Part shown: positions 11,167-22,903 of the stretch, in pieces
Position numbering within the stretch: the stretch's first letter is position 1
Layout: each line of letters opens with the position of its first letter
NCBI RefSeq assembly: GCF_025602895.1
Contig: NW_026516208.1
Coordinates: 310,001 to 374,000 of the forward strand
DNA length: 64,000 bases
Reading direction: 5' to 3'
From: Polychytrium aggregatum
Taxonomy: Eukaryota > Chytridiomycota > Chytridiomycetes > Polychytriales
The notes under the pieces: model-generated
Database searches by the model: none
What the model was told of the DNA's origin: nothing
What the model saw: the letters and a program-made list of their open reading frames with translations, nothing else
Made by a program: the position numbers and the translations under genes

Positions 11167-12567
11167 ATGGTAGGCGCTTCGGGCATTGCACTGTCGGTGG
11201 AGACGAGACGGACAATCAGCGATCCGCCCGAGACGACGCCATAGCCTGGGCCGAGATCATAGACGATCAGGTCGGATCGCTCGTATCATATCGTATCGAA
11301 TGATGTCGTATTGCGTGGGATCGGATCTGACGCACTCTTTGTCCACCTCCGAGCAGTCCGTTACACTGGTGACCGATCTCGGGGACATCAAGATTGAGGT
11401 GTTTTGCGAAGGTGGGAGCCAGCGACGATGATCGGTCGAGCCGCAGGGCTTTTCGGGCAAAGAGAGGCGTGGATGGGGACGCCTCAGATTCCCACCAAGA
11501 GGAATCAAGGACGCCATACGAGCACCGTGATGGCACACGATGGCATTCAAGACATTGCCTGGATCGCCTGGGTCGCTTTCTTCATTCGGGCGCTTGGCTG
11601 TCGCTGTGAATGTGGACTTGGGCTCTTGTCGTCAGGTTCAGGATGTGCTTCACTCGGCTAACACTACTATCCCCGACACTCGTCCATTCAGCCGTTCCAA
11701 AGGCTGCAGAGGTAAGGGTAGCAGCTCAATCCTCAATATCCTGTGCTTCGTGCTCCTTCAAAAGCCACCCACTCCGAAGCAGCAGTCCCGTCGTTATCGG
11801 TGTTTGGAGGATCGTGGGGACGACGACGACGACGATGATGATGATGATGATGATGATAATGGGCTGATCGCCTGGATGCTACTGGGCTCGTTTACACTTT
11901 TGACAGAACTTTATGGCCCTCTGCGCCAGCGGATACTACAACGGGTGTCTGTTCCACCGCAACATCAAGGGCTTCATGGTGCAGACAGGCGACCCGACCG
12001 GAACCGGCAAAGGAGGCAGCTCGATCTGGGGCCGGACATTTGCAGACGAGATCAAGACGACGCTGAAGGTTGGTAGCGACGATGGGCGGTAGAGCTGCGA
12101 TGGCAGCCTGGGGACGGGGAACAATCGAAGCTGATGCTTGCTGCGTTGCATCCAGCACAACACTCGAGGCATCGTCTCGATGGCCAACAAGGGTCCGGAT
12201 ACGAACCTGTCTCAGTTCTTCATCACATATGCCAAGCAGCCCCATCTCGACACCAAATACACGGTGATGGGCAAGTAAGTGACTCTGGGGCGTGCGCAAT
12301 GCTCTGCTGTGCCGGCCGTTTGGAGCCGTTTGGAGCCATGTGCTGTGATGCCGGGCGCTGTCTTGCATCTGCGCCGGTTAATCCATTCCAATCGTCCCAT
12401 CGATTCACTTTGTCTGCTCATCTGCTTGATCGCCCAGGGTCCTTGATGGCATGGAGACCCTCGATGCTTTGGAAACCGTGCCGGTGGATAACCAACACAG
12501 GCCCATCCAGGATGTGCGGATCAAGCATGTCATCGTCCATGCCAATCCACTGGCCGAATCGCAGTGA
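11167..12567 (+). CDS. PPIL3: PPIL3-type spliceosomal cyclophilin
   Basis: Peptidyl-prolyl cis-trans isomerase of the small PPIL3 class, a spliceosome-associated nuclear cyclophilin. Six exons: 11167-11169, 11357-11411, 11693-11712, 11907-12068, 12156-12274 and 12438-12567, totalling 162 residues (human PPIL3 is about 161). Exon 1 codes only the initiator ATG and its intron starts at once (GTAGGC). Exon 2 gives [18 protein letters not shown], almost the human sequence, which fixes this odd start. Exon 3 is a 20-nt microexon (AVPKAAE across both joins). Core motifs present: [47 protein letters not shown] and [15 protein letters not shown]. The catalytic Arg lies in FHRNIKGF. Confidence 0.95.
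11819..11857 (+). repeat. (GAC/GAT)n microsatellite in PPIL3 intron
   Basis: Run of GAC then GAT triplets, about 13 units, in the intron just before the fourth PPIL3 exon. Frames through it encode poly-Asp but are intronic. Confidence 0.85.
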
Positions 12568-13953
12568 GCATGGCCTGGATGTCACTGTGAAGCCAAGGCA
12601 CAGATCCTCCAAGACCAAAAATACGAGACACCCGGATATTCGAGGCGAACCGATTTGCAGCCGCCAAGGACGATGTTGATCCCCGGTTCCCGTTGTCTGA
12701 TCGCCGGCGCTGCTGTTGTCGTCTGTGATCGATGGTGAATCCGTCTGGGCGACAACTCCCAGATGTACAAGGTCGGTCTCGATGAACGAGCGCTGGCTTG
12801 GATACTTTGACCATATCCCCTGGCTATGATTTGGGACGATGCGCACCAGCAGCATCTACAAGTCATGAGGATCACGGCAACAATGCCAGGCTGCAAGAGG
12901 GGTACAGCGTGTTGAAGAAAAAAAATGGGACCGATCGTCTCATTTGGACAAACACGGCGTAGTCGGATCATATCACACACTCTGCAGATGCAGTCACTGC
13001 AGGTCAGAGCAAGAAGATATACCTGCGATGAGGGAGGAAGTCGCAGGGCAAGAGCAATCGCTGATTTGGGTATCGCTGGTTTGGGTGCCGATCCAAGCCG
13101 TTCAGCCAGATCGACCGATCCACAAGCCATCTGTGTGTGAAGGTGTCCCGCTTCAAATCAGTCCGCCGTAATGAGCCTGAACGGGAACTTTGCTCGGGAG
13201 CGGCAGTTTGGGGCAACCGCCAGGGATTGCGCAATCGCCAGGGCCGGCCAGACCGTGGCTTGCGGGGTTGATCTTCGCACAACCAACAGACCCAGCAGCG
13301 GTTGCGGATCGGAGGGATATGGGTGATCGGGCGATGTGGGGACGGCGGATGGTGGGGCTGGTCTGGTCTGAGAAAGTAGATGCCATCGCCGGTGGTATCA
13401 ACATCGATGCCACTAACATCGACATCGACATCAATGGCCTTCGTATCAATGACCATGACATTATCGTCCATGACATCCACACCACCAGCACCACCAGCAC
13501 CAACAACAACACCAGCACCAACAACAACACCAGCACCAACAACATCACCAGCACCAACAACATCACCAGCACCAGCAGCATCAGCAACACAATACCAGTA
13601 ACACATCGGCCACAGGCGCCAGTGCCGATCGCACCGGCCCCGGGCGCTCTCCCCCAGATCTGCTCGTTCTCCACCAAGCCCCATCGCTCATCTGGCGGCC
13701 CTTGTCGTTTGTCAGCAGCGTGACAAACCCGGCGCTCTCGCCGAGCACGTTCTCGCCTGCACACAGACTGCGCGCACGCAGCTTGCCGCCTGCGCTCTCG
13801 CCCGCCCGCGAGAACAGGGGAGCGGCCTCGCTCGCCTTCGGATATCTCGCGTTTGCCATCGCTATCTTTCTGAGCTGGTCTCGCTCTGCTCGTTGCGTTC
13901 GTCCCATCCGATCGTCCTCTGCTCGCATCTCTCTCGCTCCACCCGCACCAGCC
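12568..13953 (+). other. 1.4 kb gene-poor spacer before G6PD
   Basis: Open frames on both strands here (for example 13190-13723 + and 13153-14007 -) are inflated by the ACC/AAC-rich repeat and show no conserved content or splice logic. The right part should be the G6PD promoter and 5' UTR. Confidence 0.45.
13478..13590 (+). repeat. Imperfect aac/acc/agc triplet array
   Basis: Stretch of accagcaccaacaacaac-like units, 15-18 nt long with drift, upstream of G6PD. It reads Thr/Ser/Asn on + and Gly/Ala/Val on -. Confidence 0.75.
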
Positions 13954-16609
13954 ATGTCTGACAATCTGTGCATCGTCGTCCTGGGCGCCTCTGGCAAGTC
14001 CTTCCACATCTCCTCCTCCTGGCCTGCTTCACTGCCCGGCTGCTGACCCGGTCTCGTCGCGATCGGCCTGGGACAATGTCCTGCATCGGCGATGCGTCGG
14101 CGATGCATCCGGCTTGGGCACCCGCCTAGATCCAGCCTGTCTGGGGTGCTCTGACTCGGTACCGTGGTGCACATTCTCACCATGACTCTCCCGCTAACCT
14201 TTCTTGCTTCTTGACTGCGAAACCAACCGGCATCTGCCTCCTGGGCAAACTCGATCGTACGGCAAATCCGTCTTGCCCAACCGTCCGTTCAATGGTGCAA
14301 ATCGTCGGATGCGCCGCCCAACCTCCTAAACCCCGGTTCTCTCATACTCTGTTATGCCCCGCAATGTCGTAAACTCGGCTCCCCTGTTCGCCACGCCATC
14401 GCTTCAATGGACTTGCCTCGACACAATCGCAGGCGATCTGGCCTTCAAGAAGACGTACCCTGCTCTCTTTGGCCTCTACAAGAACGGCTTCCTCCCCGTG
14501 CGCACCCAGATTGTCGGCTATGCTCGCTCCAGCATCGACCTCGACGACTTCAAGAAGCGCATCTCCTCGAAAATCAAGATTGCCAACGCAACCGAGGGCC
14601 AGGCCCTCACCCAGTTCTTGGAAAAGTGCTACTACACCAACGGCGCCTACGACAAGCCTGAGTCGTTCATCAAGTTGAACGCCTTTGTCCAGAACCTGGA
14701 GGGCGGCGTCACCGGCGCCCGCCACCGTGTCTTTTACATGGCTCTCCCGCCCTCGGTCTTCATTCCTGCCTCCAAGGGCCTCAAGAACCATCTGTATACC
14801 ACCCGCGGCTCCAACCGCCTGGTCGTCGAGAAGCCCTTTGGCAAGGACTTTGACTCTTCCAAGGAGCTCTCCAAGGCCCTGGCCGAGAGCTGGCATGAGG
14901 ACGAGGCAAGTTGCAAATCCCCCCCTCCTTCGGACCATGTCATGGCCGTGGCGACGCCACGACTCGATGGCGCTTCTCACGCGCGCCTGCGCGCCAGCCC
15001 AACCCCAGCCCGGCAGACCCGGTCCATCCCCCCACCAGAGTGACGCCGGCTAATCTTGATTGTCTTCTACGCCATAGATCTACCGCATCGACCACTATCT
15101 TGGCAAGGAGATGGTCAAGAACCTGATGGTGATCAGGTGGGTCCCGGTGCGGGCAGCCACCGGCGTCGTTGTGTCAGGATGCGTTGACATGGATGACAGC
15201 CATTGCCCATATGTCCCTGCTTTGTCTCTCTTATCCATTGTGTCTGTTGCACCCCCCTGAATCTACTGCGTGTCTGCGTGTCCCCTGGAACCCGCACCCG
15301 AGCCGATCCTCATCCTTTGCTGTCTGCACCTGCCCTCCGTAGATTCGCCAACATCTTCTTCAGCGCCGTCTGGAACCGCTTCTACATCGACAACGTTCAG
15401 ATCACCTTCAAGGAGAAGATCGGCACAGAGGGTCGCGGCGGATACTTTGACGAGTTCGGCATCATCCGTGATGTATGTTTGGTCCCCACTTCCATTGCCA
15501 ATGCCACTCGGAAGCACGAACAGGTCGCCCCGAGCAATCTGACAATGGGCTCGCTGCTTCTCTTGCCTCCAGATCATGCAAAACCATCTCCTGCAGATCC
15601 TCACCATTGTTGCCATGGAGAAGCCCGTCTCTCTCGATGCCGAGCACGTTCGCGACGAAAAGGTGCATTGATGTTGGATCCTGCTCACCTGCTGGCGAAT
15701 CCAATCCCTTTGCGCAAGCATTATGTCGTCCGCTAATCGGAATTTGCCCTCCTTCGCTGCGAAAAGGTCAAGGTCCTCCGGGCCATGACCCCTCTGGCTG
15801 TTGAGGACGTCCTTCTCGGCCAGTACACCGCTAGCGCCGACGGCAGCGTTCCCGGCTACCTGGAAGACCCCGGAGTCCCCAAGGATTCTGTCACCCCCAC
15901 GTACGCCGCCGCCGTCTTCAACATCAACAACGAGCGCTGGAGCGGCGTTCCGTTCATCCTCAAGGCCGGAAAGGGTAAGTCGCAGCAGCCACCCCTTTAT
16001 CCACGCCTTTACCCATCTGTCCATGTATCCACCCATCCGTCTGTGGCTGCCACCCAAGCAGAGGCACTTCAGTCGCCCTTCCAAATCCCGCGCACTGCTC
16101 TCCGAATCTGTGCACTCATACGCTCTATCTCGGCTTTCTCTCTGCCAGCCCTGAACGAGGCCAAGGCCGAGGTCCGCATCCAGTTCCAGGATGTGCCCGG
16201 CAACATCTACGGCAACGTCGGCCGAAACGAGCTGGTTATTCGTGTTCAGCCCAACGAGGCCGTCTACGTCAAGTTCATGAACAAGCAGCCCGGTCTCTCC
16301 GCCAACCCCATCATGTCCGAGCTGGATCTCAGCTACCATAGCCGCTACAACGAGCCCAAGATCCCCGACGCCTACGAGAGCTTGATCCTCGATGTCCTTA
16401 AGGGCGACAAGAGCAACTTTGTGCGTGACGATGAGCTGGACGAAGCCTGGAAGCTGTTCACTCCTCTCCTGCACAAGATCGAGGGCGAGAAGATTGCCCC
16501 CAAGAAGTACCAGTTCGGCACCCGTGGTCCCGAAGGCGTCGACGACTTTGTCGCCAAGCACGGCTACCAGCGACACCACGAATACGAGTGGACTCCCTCC
16601 AAGATCTAA
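13954..16609 (+). CDS. ZWF1: Glucose-6-phosphate 1-dehydrogenase
   Basis: First enzyme of the oxidative pentose-phosphate pathway: oxidises glucose 6-phosphate to 6-phosphoglucono-lactone and yields cytosolic NADPH. Seven exons: 13954-13993, 14433-14905, 15078-15136, 15343-15472, 15573-15662, 15767-15974 and 16149-16609, giving 486 residues, normal for the family. The NADP-binding GASGDLA motif is rebuilt across intron 1, and the substrate motif RIDHYLGKE opens exon 3. Other landmarks: [38 protein letters not shown], and a C-terminus ending YEWTPSKI. Introns 1 and 2 both begin GCAAGT rather than GT, and no GT donor nearby keeps the frame. Oxidative stress and NADPH demand usually control this gene, but no site is visible here. 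Confidence 0.97.
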
Positions 16610-17196
16610 ACCTGCCCGGGCATGTTGTGGCTGCGGCGCTGCGTGGTCGTGACCGTAGTCCGTGGTCCGTGGTCCACTCAATGTATCCCTCTTCATCCTG
16701 TCGGTGTAGCCTTCTTCACCTCTTCCTTCACGGTATGCATAAAACACTCTATCGAATGTGTGTGCGAGAGAGAGTCTCTTCGGATGCCTTCCGAATATCG
16801 CACACGGGGGCCCCTTGGAGAGACGGGATTGGGCCAATCCATCTTGGCTGATTGACCGGAAGGATGGTTGTGGAGCGATGCAACGGCGGCGTTTCGCTTT
16901 CGCACCAGGAAATAACACCACGAGCTCGGCTGTCAGGGCACCCATGTCCAGGAGTTGCTGCCTCGCTGTCGCTGTCACTGCGGACGCATCGTTCTGCAGC
17001 CGAGGAGGGCTGGGTGTGCGATCCCGTCTCGCACTGCCACAGCTTACAGCTCACAGCCAAGCCCCAGGATATGGTGTATATTGATTGGAGGCACCATGTT
17101 GTGCGCGAGGTACTGGGGGGTAAACGATGACTCAATGCTGCACAAAGACAAGAGGGATGGATTGCAAGTGAGGAGGGCGACCGAGGGGTTTGGGGT
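16610..17196. other. Convergent 3' spacer
   Basis: Gap between the G6PD stop and the stop of the minus-strand gene; expected 3' UTRs. No other feature seen. Confidence 0.4.
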
Positions 17197-19656
17197 CTAG
17201 CTGCAGTTCATCTGCGACAAGTCGATGGCCAGGGTCGACAGACTCTTGCGGCGCTTCACGGACTCGTCCAGGATCTGGGCGGTACTGATCAGGATCTCTG
17301 CCACCTCGGTGTCCTCGCGGGTGCGGGCAAACGAGCGCTGGTCCGGGCCAATCGACGATGGTTCGGGAGGAAGACGGACCGAGCTCGCCGACCCGGTCGA
17401 GTGTTCATCCAGTTTGGAGCTGGAGCGCTTGTGAGAGGACTCCCTCGGCCCTTGGTCGTCGGCGAAATGGGCATGTCGTCCAGAACGAGTGGACTGGTGC
17501 TGGTGTCTGGAGAGCCGAGACGAATGCGTCCCATCACCGTCCCCGGCAGCAGCAGCAGCGGCGGCGGCAGTGAAGGCGACACCATCCACGGCCGCACTGG
17601 TCGAGCTGCCATCCTGAATGCCACCTGCGGCTCCGAGGAATGATACGGACGGGGTCTTCGAGGCGAGCGGCGACGAGGCCTTGCCCGAGTCACTGGTGGA
17701 TCTGGTATCGCAGCTGTGGAGGGTCGTGATGCTGCTGCGACGACTGTCTGGCCCGAGCTCGTACGAATGCGTCGACTGCAGCTGCGAGGAGTTATCTCTC
17801 GAGCCTGCAGATCGATGGGTGCCCTGAGACGGATGTGTTGAGGGCCGAGCTTGCGGTGCTGCCTGGGATGATGTCCATAGTGGCTGGACCGTCGCCACGT
17901 GGGGGCCAGGGGCCAGGGGCGTCAAAGGCATTCCCCCTTGCGACGCCACCGCCATGGACATAGGGGTGACCCCTGAGGGCGCAAATGCCGTGCCGGATGC
18001 ATGCTGCAGCGGCACTGACGAAGGCGGCTGTGGCTGCGGTGCTGACGACGATGGCAGAAGCGCCGACGGAGCGGAGTAGCAATACACGGCTCCGGGGCTG
18101 GCTGCGGTCGGCGACGGATAGGGGATATAGAAGGGCGAGACGGCCGTGGGACTGGTTGGAGTCGGGAGCGTGGGAATCATCGAAGGGTATACCCACTGCG
18201 GATAAAAAACGGGCATGGACGTCGAGCGGCCAAAGGCGCCAGGGAGGCCAACGGCGTAGGTCGGCTGTCCTGGCGATCCCGGGATCGGAGACGTTGGCGA
18301 TGACAGAACAGGCATCGATCCGCCTCTGTGTTGGTAGATTGGCACGGTCGGGGAGACGACTGGCATGGGTGCCTGCGGTGGTGCTTGCGAGTGCCGTTGT
18401 GGGTAGGAGTGTGATTGGGCTAGCTGGCCCGAGAGTGGGGCGGTTGCGGGCGGATGGGCCGGGGTTGTGCTTGTGTCTGTAGCTGCTTGGGAGCCAGGAG
18501 TTGGTGTGAGAGGCACGAAGCTGCCTGCCGGGACTGAGGCCAGGGGTACTCCCGAATGGTTGGGCAGACCATCCGGAGGCACACCGACGATCTGCCCCGG
18601 TGATGCCGACGACGGCGAGGCAAATGGGATTGCCCAAGTCGGGGGCATCATCGGCCGGCCGGGAAGATAGTACGGGTGTGGATGGTGCGCATAGATCGGC
18701 CCCGATGGTGTCGCACCCAAGGACATTTGGCGTGCAAAGACTCGAGGGGTGATTGCCTTTGATTTCTTCTCGTGCGCCGGCCCTGGCCCGCCCGAGGCCC
18801 TTTGCACGGGGATCGCACCGACGGTGTTCCAGAAGGGCGGTGTCAGCGTCAGCTTGTCAAAGTTGCGTTTGACCTTTGGTTTCTTGCGAGCAACAGCCAC
18901 CGGGGCGGCGACAGCCGGAGCCAGCACAGCGGGCTGCGTTGGTTTTCGGATAGCCATAGGCAAGGGAAATGAGCAATCAGATGAAGTGTTCGGGCCATGA
19001 GTAGGATGTGTCCCGACGAGGCGAGAGCGAGTAGGGACGGATGGTATCCTACCGTCTCCTTTGGAGATGCGGCTTCGTCATCTCGGCAGATCTCCATATC
19101 CTCGGGGCTCGCCCGGACACAGTCCATCACATCGCCGCGCTTGTGCTTCGCTGGGTCGCTCTGAGCACGGGGGATGCATTCCAGAATCAGGTCAGTGCCC
19201 GTGCGTCCCTTGATGCGACCCCGGCCTCGACTGGCATCTTACCGGCTCGGTCTGGTGCGTCCTGGCTTCGGCACTGTGCAAGTCCGATGTGCTTGGTTCA
19301 CGAGCGGCATGGGAATCAGCTTCGTTGGGAGGGTGTGTCAAGGTTTCGAGCTCATTGGGCGGAGCAAACGTCGAATCCTTGCAGTCGGCCTCAGCCGGCA
19401 GGATGCGGGATAGATCTACCAGCGTCTGGTGTTCCTCGAGTCGCGGGGTTGTTCTCATCTTGTGCATGCCGATCTCAGGGGGCGTGCTTGCAGCCAGGGT
19501 AGTAGCCCCGGCTTCAGCCACCAGATCGTCTCGAAGTTCTGGGAGGGTATCGGTGCTGTCGGCCATGTGTTGGTCTTGTATATCGATGATGGTGATAGTC
19601 CTTGGGGCTTGGATGGATGTGGCCGCGGAGTGAATGTGCTCGGAAACGGGTATCAT
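17197..19656 (-). CDS. Pro/Ser/Ala-rich protein of unknown function
   Basis: Not recognised. Three exons fit well in phase 0: 19656-19243, 19160-19053 and 18933-17197 (donors GTAAGA and GTAGGA; acceptors gctcag and acgcag). The start may be 19656 or the inner ATG at 19566 (MADSTDTLPEL). Exon 2 is acidic with Cys residues (DVMDCVRASPEDMEICRDDE). Exon 3 opens with a basic patch (RKKPKVKRNFDKLTL) and FWNTVGAIPV, then about 400 residues of low-complexity Pro/Ser/Ala/Gly sequence rich in SPTSP-like steps. The C-terminus regains structure (EVAEILISTAQILDES). The basic patch could be a nuclear signal. Regulatory or RNA-linked roles are only guesses. Confidence 0.6.
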
Positions 19657-21811
19657 TTCTAACAGCTGCAGCCGATGGTCGGTTGGGGGAGAGGGGATGA
19701 AGACAAATCAATGAGAGAAGAGTAGAATTCGGCAATCGAGTGTGGTGAACCACTCTCGGGATCTCTTCGAGCCGCTCGTCAGACTGTTCGTTCAGAATCC
19801 CTCCACCCCGCAGAGACCACGCATCCAAATGAACAGCGACGGGTGTGGATAGCTTCTCCCACAGCCACATCCGATTTGTCCACCACACAGCCAAGGGGCG
19901 ACTAGTGAGTCCCGAGCGGCAAACGCATTGGCGAATGGCCCTCGCAGCAACGGCGAATCACTAACGCTACCTTTTAAAGCGCTGGCATCCGACTTTTAAT
20001 ATTCAAGACCGCCGAGGTTGCTTGGACTTTACTGGCTTTTGGCGTGTTCAGTAGGCCCTACATACAAGATGGTAAGTCCAAACTAGAATGGTCGGAGGCA
20101 AGTGCTCCGTTTGGACCGATAGACCAGTGGATGTGCTCGCGATGGCCTCAAGTCGGATCGCCAGTGGAGATAACTGGCAGGAGAGACAACGGGGAGAGGG
20201 CAGTAGGAGGTATGTGAGCCAGAGAGGCGAGAGGAATGCCATCGAAGCGAGGGATCCGAGAGGAATGGCAACGGCGCTGCCTTTGGCGACACACACCAGC
20301 GCCTGTCGACAAATTGTGGGACAGGGAATGTTCGAGGCGAGCGACGTTTGTCGAGGGACGCACAACAACCAGCGCGTAGCGAGAGGACGCTCGAGCCCGG
20401 GATACACAGAAGGAGTCAAGCAACAGTCGCAGCTCGGGGGCCAAGTAGCAGCGGTCGACTCTACCTGTGCAGACGAATGCAGCTGGGTCCGTGTTGACGC
20501 GAATGAATGTGGTGTGGGTGTGGGAACGAAGGCCAAAGCGGAAGAGCTGGAGGAATGAGAGACGCAGAGGACGAGACTTATTTTTAGGAGGACGGTGGGA
20601 AAGGGGAGCAGTAGTGTGGGGCGGTGATCAAATTGCTTCGATGGGCCGGCTCTATTCCCGAAAGCTTGCTTGAACTGCAGAGCAAGTGCCTGCCTGTCCG
20701 ACAAGAGTGCGATTGGACGAAACCTGATTCTTGGCCGCACACTATTTTTAGTCCGAGAGTGAATGTGTGAATGTGTGAATGTGTGAATGTGAATGTGTGA
20801 ATGTGTGAATGTGTGGATGTGTGGATGTGAATGTGAATGTGTGGATGTGGGGAATGCTCGTCGAATTGGCGAGCTCAGGAGAACAGCGCTGTTGGGAGTG
20901 CGGTCGCTTTGCGAATCGCACTGTGTTGCAGCACAGCACTCTTCGCTGCCCTCAATCTGGAGGGATCGTGATTGGTGGAGCCGTCTATTGCGACAGGAGC
21001 GGGGGGGAGAGCCCGATACCTGCATCGAGCTGGAGGGGTCTCGCTCATGCTGCTGGTCCAGGTTGTGTACTGCCTCGTGCATCGCACTCCACTGCTGTCC
21101 AGTTTCGGTGGTGCTCCACAAACTGACCGCAATCCCCAAGAGCGATGTGGACCGACTGTATGCAACCGGTGTTGTATTCAAATGCTTGAGGCTCATGGCA
21201 GCCAACCTCAAGGTGTGGGCTCTCTGCCCTACTCTGTATCAACAGTACTTCATGGTGCGGTCGTCCAGAGCAGGGAGAGCTGCAGGCACCGGCGCCATGA
21301 CGAGGGATTCGGAGCGCCCCTGTGCTCCACCTCCAATACTCTCTGCAGAAAATGAAAGGAAGGGGTGCACCTGTAGTTTTTGCGCATGGCGATGGAGCTT
21401 GTCTGTCTGCTCGGAGTCTCCTAAAGGCAGCGCAAGGGGACTGGACTGGACTGGACTGGGCCATCTTGCTGGTTTCTGTTGCAATACTTCTGGTTCGATG
21501 AGCACACCCACCACCATCGATGGGGAAGGCTATCACAGCCGAGGACATTCGGAATGCTCAGAATGGCACTGATCCTCTCGGACCGGGACAGCTGCAGCTT
21601 CCCCTCGGGGTTGATCAGCGTGGAAGAGTTGTGTGTCCTATTTTGAAGGGCTGTGCAAAGAAGAAGAAAGAGAACGAGAAGAGAACGCGGGCATGGATAT
21701 CGATACATGGAGCTGCACTGTACGATCATTCAGAGCTTCCCTGAGAGTCGAGGCCATCTGCAGCCAGGGGAGGAGTTTGGGGAAAAACACAGAGACACAT
21801 CTAGTCTAGAT
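19657..21811. other. Unassigned 2.1 kb region
   Basis: No gene could be modelled. Three things are worth recording. On + at 20069 an ATG is followed directly by GTAAGT, the same arrangement as the PPIL3 start. On + at about 21085-21210 there is a protein-like stretch (IPKSDVDRLYATGVVFKCLR) ending at a possible donor. On -, a pyrimidine tract and cacag at about 21650-21690 look like a strong acceptor, followed by an open stretch (PEGKLQLSRSERISAILSIP). A 387-codon minus frame (21211-20048) crosses an octamer repeat and is probably spurious. Confidence 0.35.
20759..20849 (+). repeat. tgaatgtg octamer tandem repeat
   Basis: About eleven copies of gtgaatgt/gtggatgt-type octamers with small drift. 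It encodes His/Thr-rich nonsense on the minus strand. Confidence 0.85.
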
Positions 21812-22903
21812 TTAGTCTAGATCCATGTCCGATGCAGAGCTGGAGTCGAGTGTGGGTGCGGGTGTGGGTGCGGGGCTGCCCATGTCGCTATCGTCGTCAC
21901 TGGCGATCTCTTGGATGAGCGGCGCCGCAGGCTCCGTCAAGCCTGTCGGAGATACCACCGAGTGGATTTGTCGGAGTCTTGAGTGGTGGCCGCCCGAGTA
22001 GAGGACCAGGCTGTTGGACTCTGTCGAGGCCAGGTCCGATCCGATGACATCCTTGTGCGGGAGACGGCTGTCGTAGATGCCCTGGGCAACGAGCGCATCG
22101 ATATGCGACATGAGCGGCTCGGATGGGCTGCAGTCCCGAATGTCGAGCGGGAGTCGGTGACCCTGGATTAGATCCATCAGTCCAAAGGTGTCGACAGACG
22201 GCCCCGGCGGCTCGCATCGGTCAAGGGAATTGCAGGCTGGGGTGTATCGGATCAGGGCTGTGGAGCTGGAGAGCGGCGTGCTGGTGCAATCGACAGCCGG
22301 GGGCTCGATCGGACGCTCCGGAGCGACATTGGCGGCGATGGCCGGCCAAGTGCTTGGACCAAGATCAGCACCGAAACGGGGCCGCTTGAGCGGAACAGAG
22401 GCATCCGGCCAGTCCTCGGCCATATCTTGGAAGCTTCGCTTGTGGTCGCTGATAGATACAGTGGGTGCGGTTACCTAAGGATCCAGGCGCATTGTTAGCA
22501 AGTTTGTTGGCCGGATGCAGGGCAAGACATACGCACTGCTGTTGCAGGGGAAGAGCGGATCAAACGCAGCTGCAAACGACCTGCTGGACACCGAGGAAGC
22601 ATCTGCAACGACACAGGCGATCGGCCGAGCAGAGTCAAGCACAGCGGAGCGAGCCAGAACAGGATGGCAAACACTCACCTGCACTATGTGGTCGCCGTGG
22701 ATCAGGGGGTTGGACTCTTGCTTGAGTCTTTTGGACGGCTGAGCGGGTCCAGGCAGCATGCCGAGCGTGGGGCGGTCCCAGGGAACATCCAAGGGCCGGA
22801 GCGACTCGTCGAGGCTGCTCTCGCTGTCGGACCAGGGTCGTTTGTGGAAGATCGGCATGCCGGAGTGGAAGCTGGATGGATTGCGGGGATGCTCCATAGT
22901 CAT
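21812..22903 (-). CDS. Hypothetical acidic-tailed protein with a repeated KRP/KRS motif
   Basis: Not recognised. Two exons, 22903-22679 and 22474-21812, join in phase 0 (donor GTGAGT, acceptor ccttag) to give about 295 residues. Two similar blocks are visible, one per exon: HKRPWSDSESSLDESLRP and HKRSFQDMAEDWPDASVPLK, each followed by a second Lys-Arg pair (SKRLK and KRPRF). This suggests an internal duplication split by the intron. The C-terminus is acidic and Ser-rich (ASDDDSDMGS to DMDLD). Basic pairs plus an acidic tail would suit a nuclear protein; that is inference only. Confidence 0.6.

Noticed and set aside
13153-14007. 284-codon minus frame with Gly/Ala/Val repeats
   Set aside because: Inflated by the ACC/AAC triplet array and overlapping G6PD exon 1.
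15263-16978. 571-codon minus-strand frame opposite G6PD
   Set aside because: It is the antisense shadow of well-supported G6PD exons; codon bias of the + gene keeps the opposite frame open.
20048-21211. 387-codon minus frame
   Set aside because: Crosses the tgaatgtg octamer array, giving His/Thr/Ser repeats; no conserved segment and the opposite strand is equally plausible in places.
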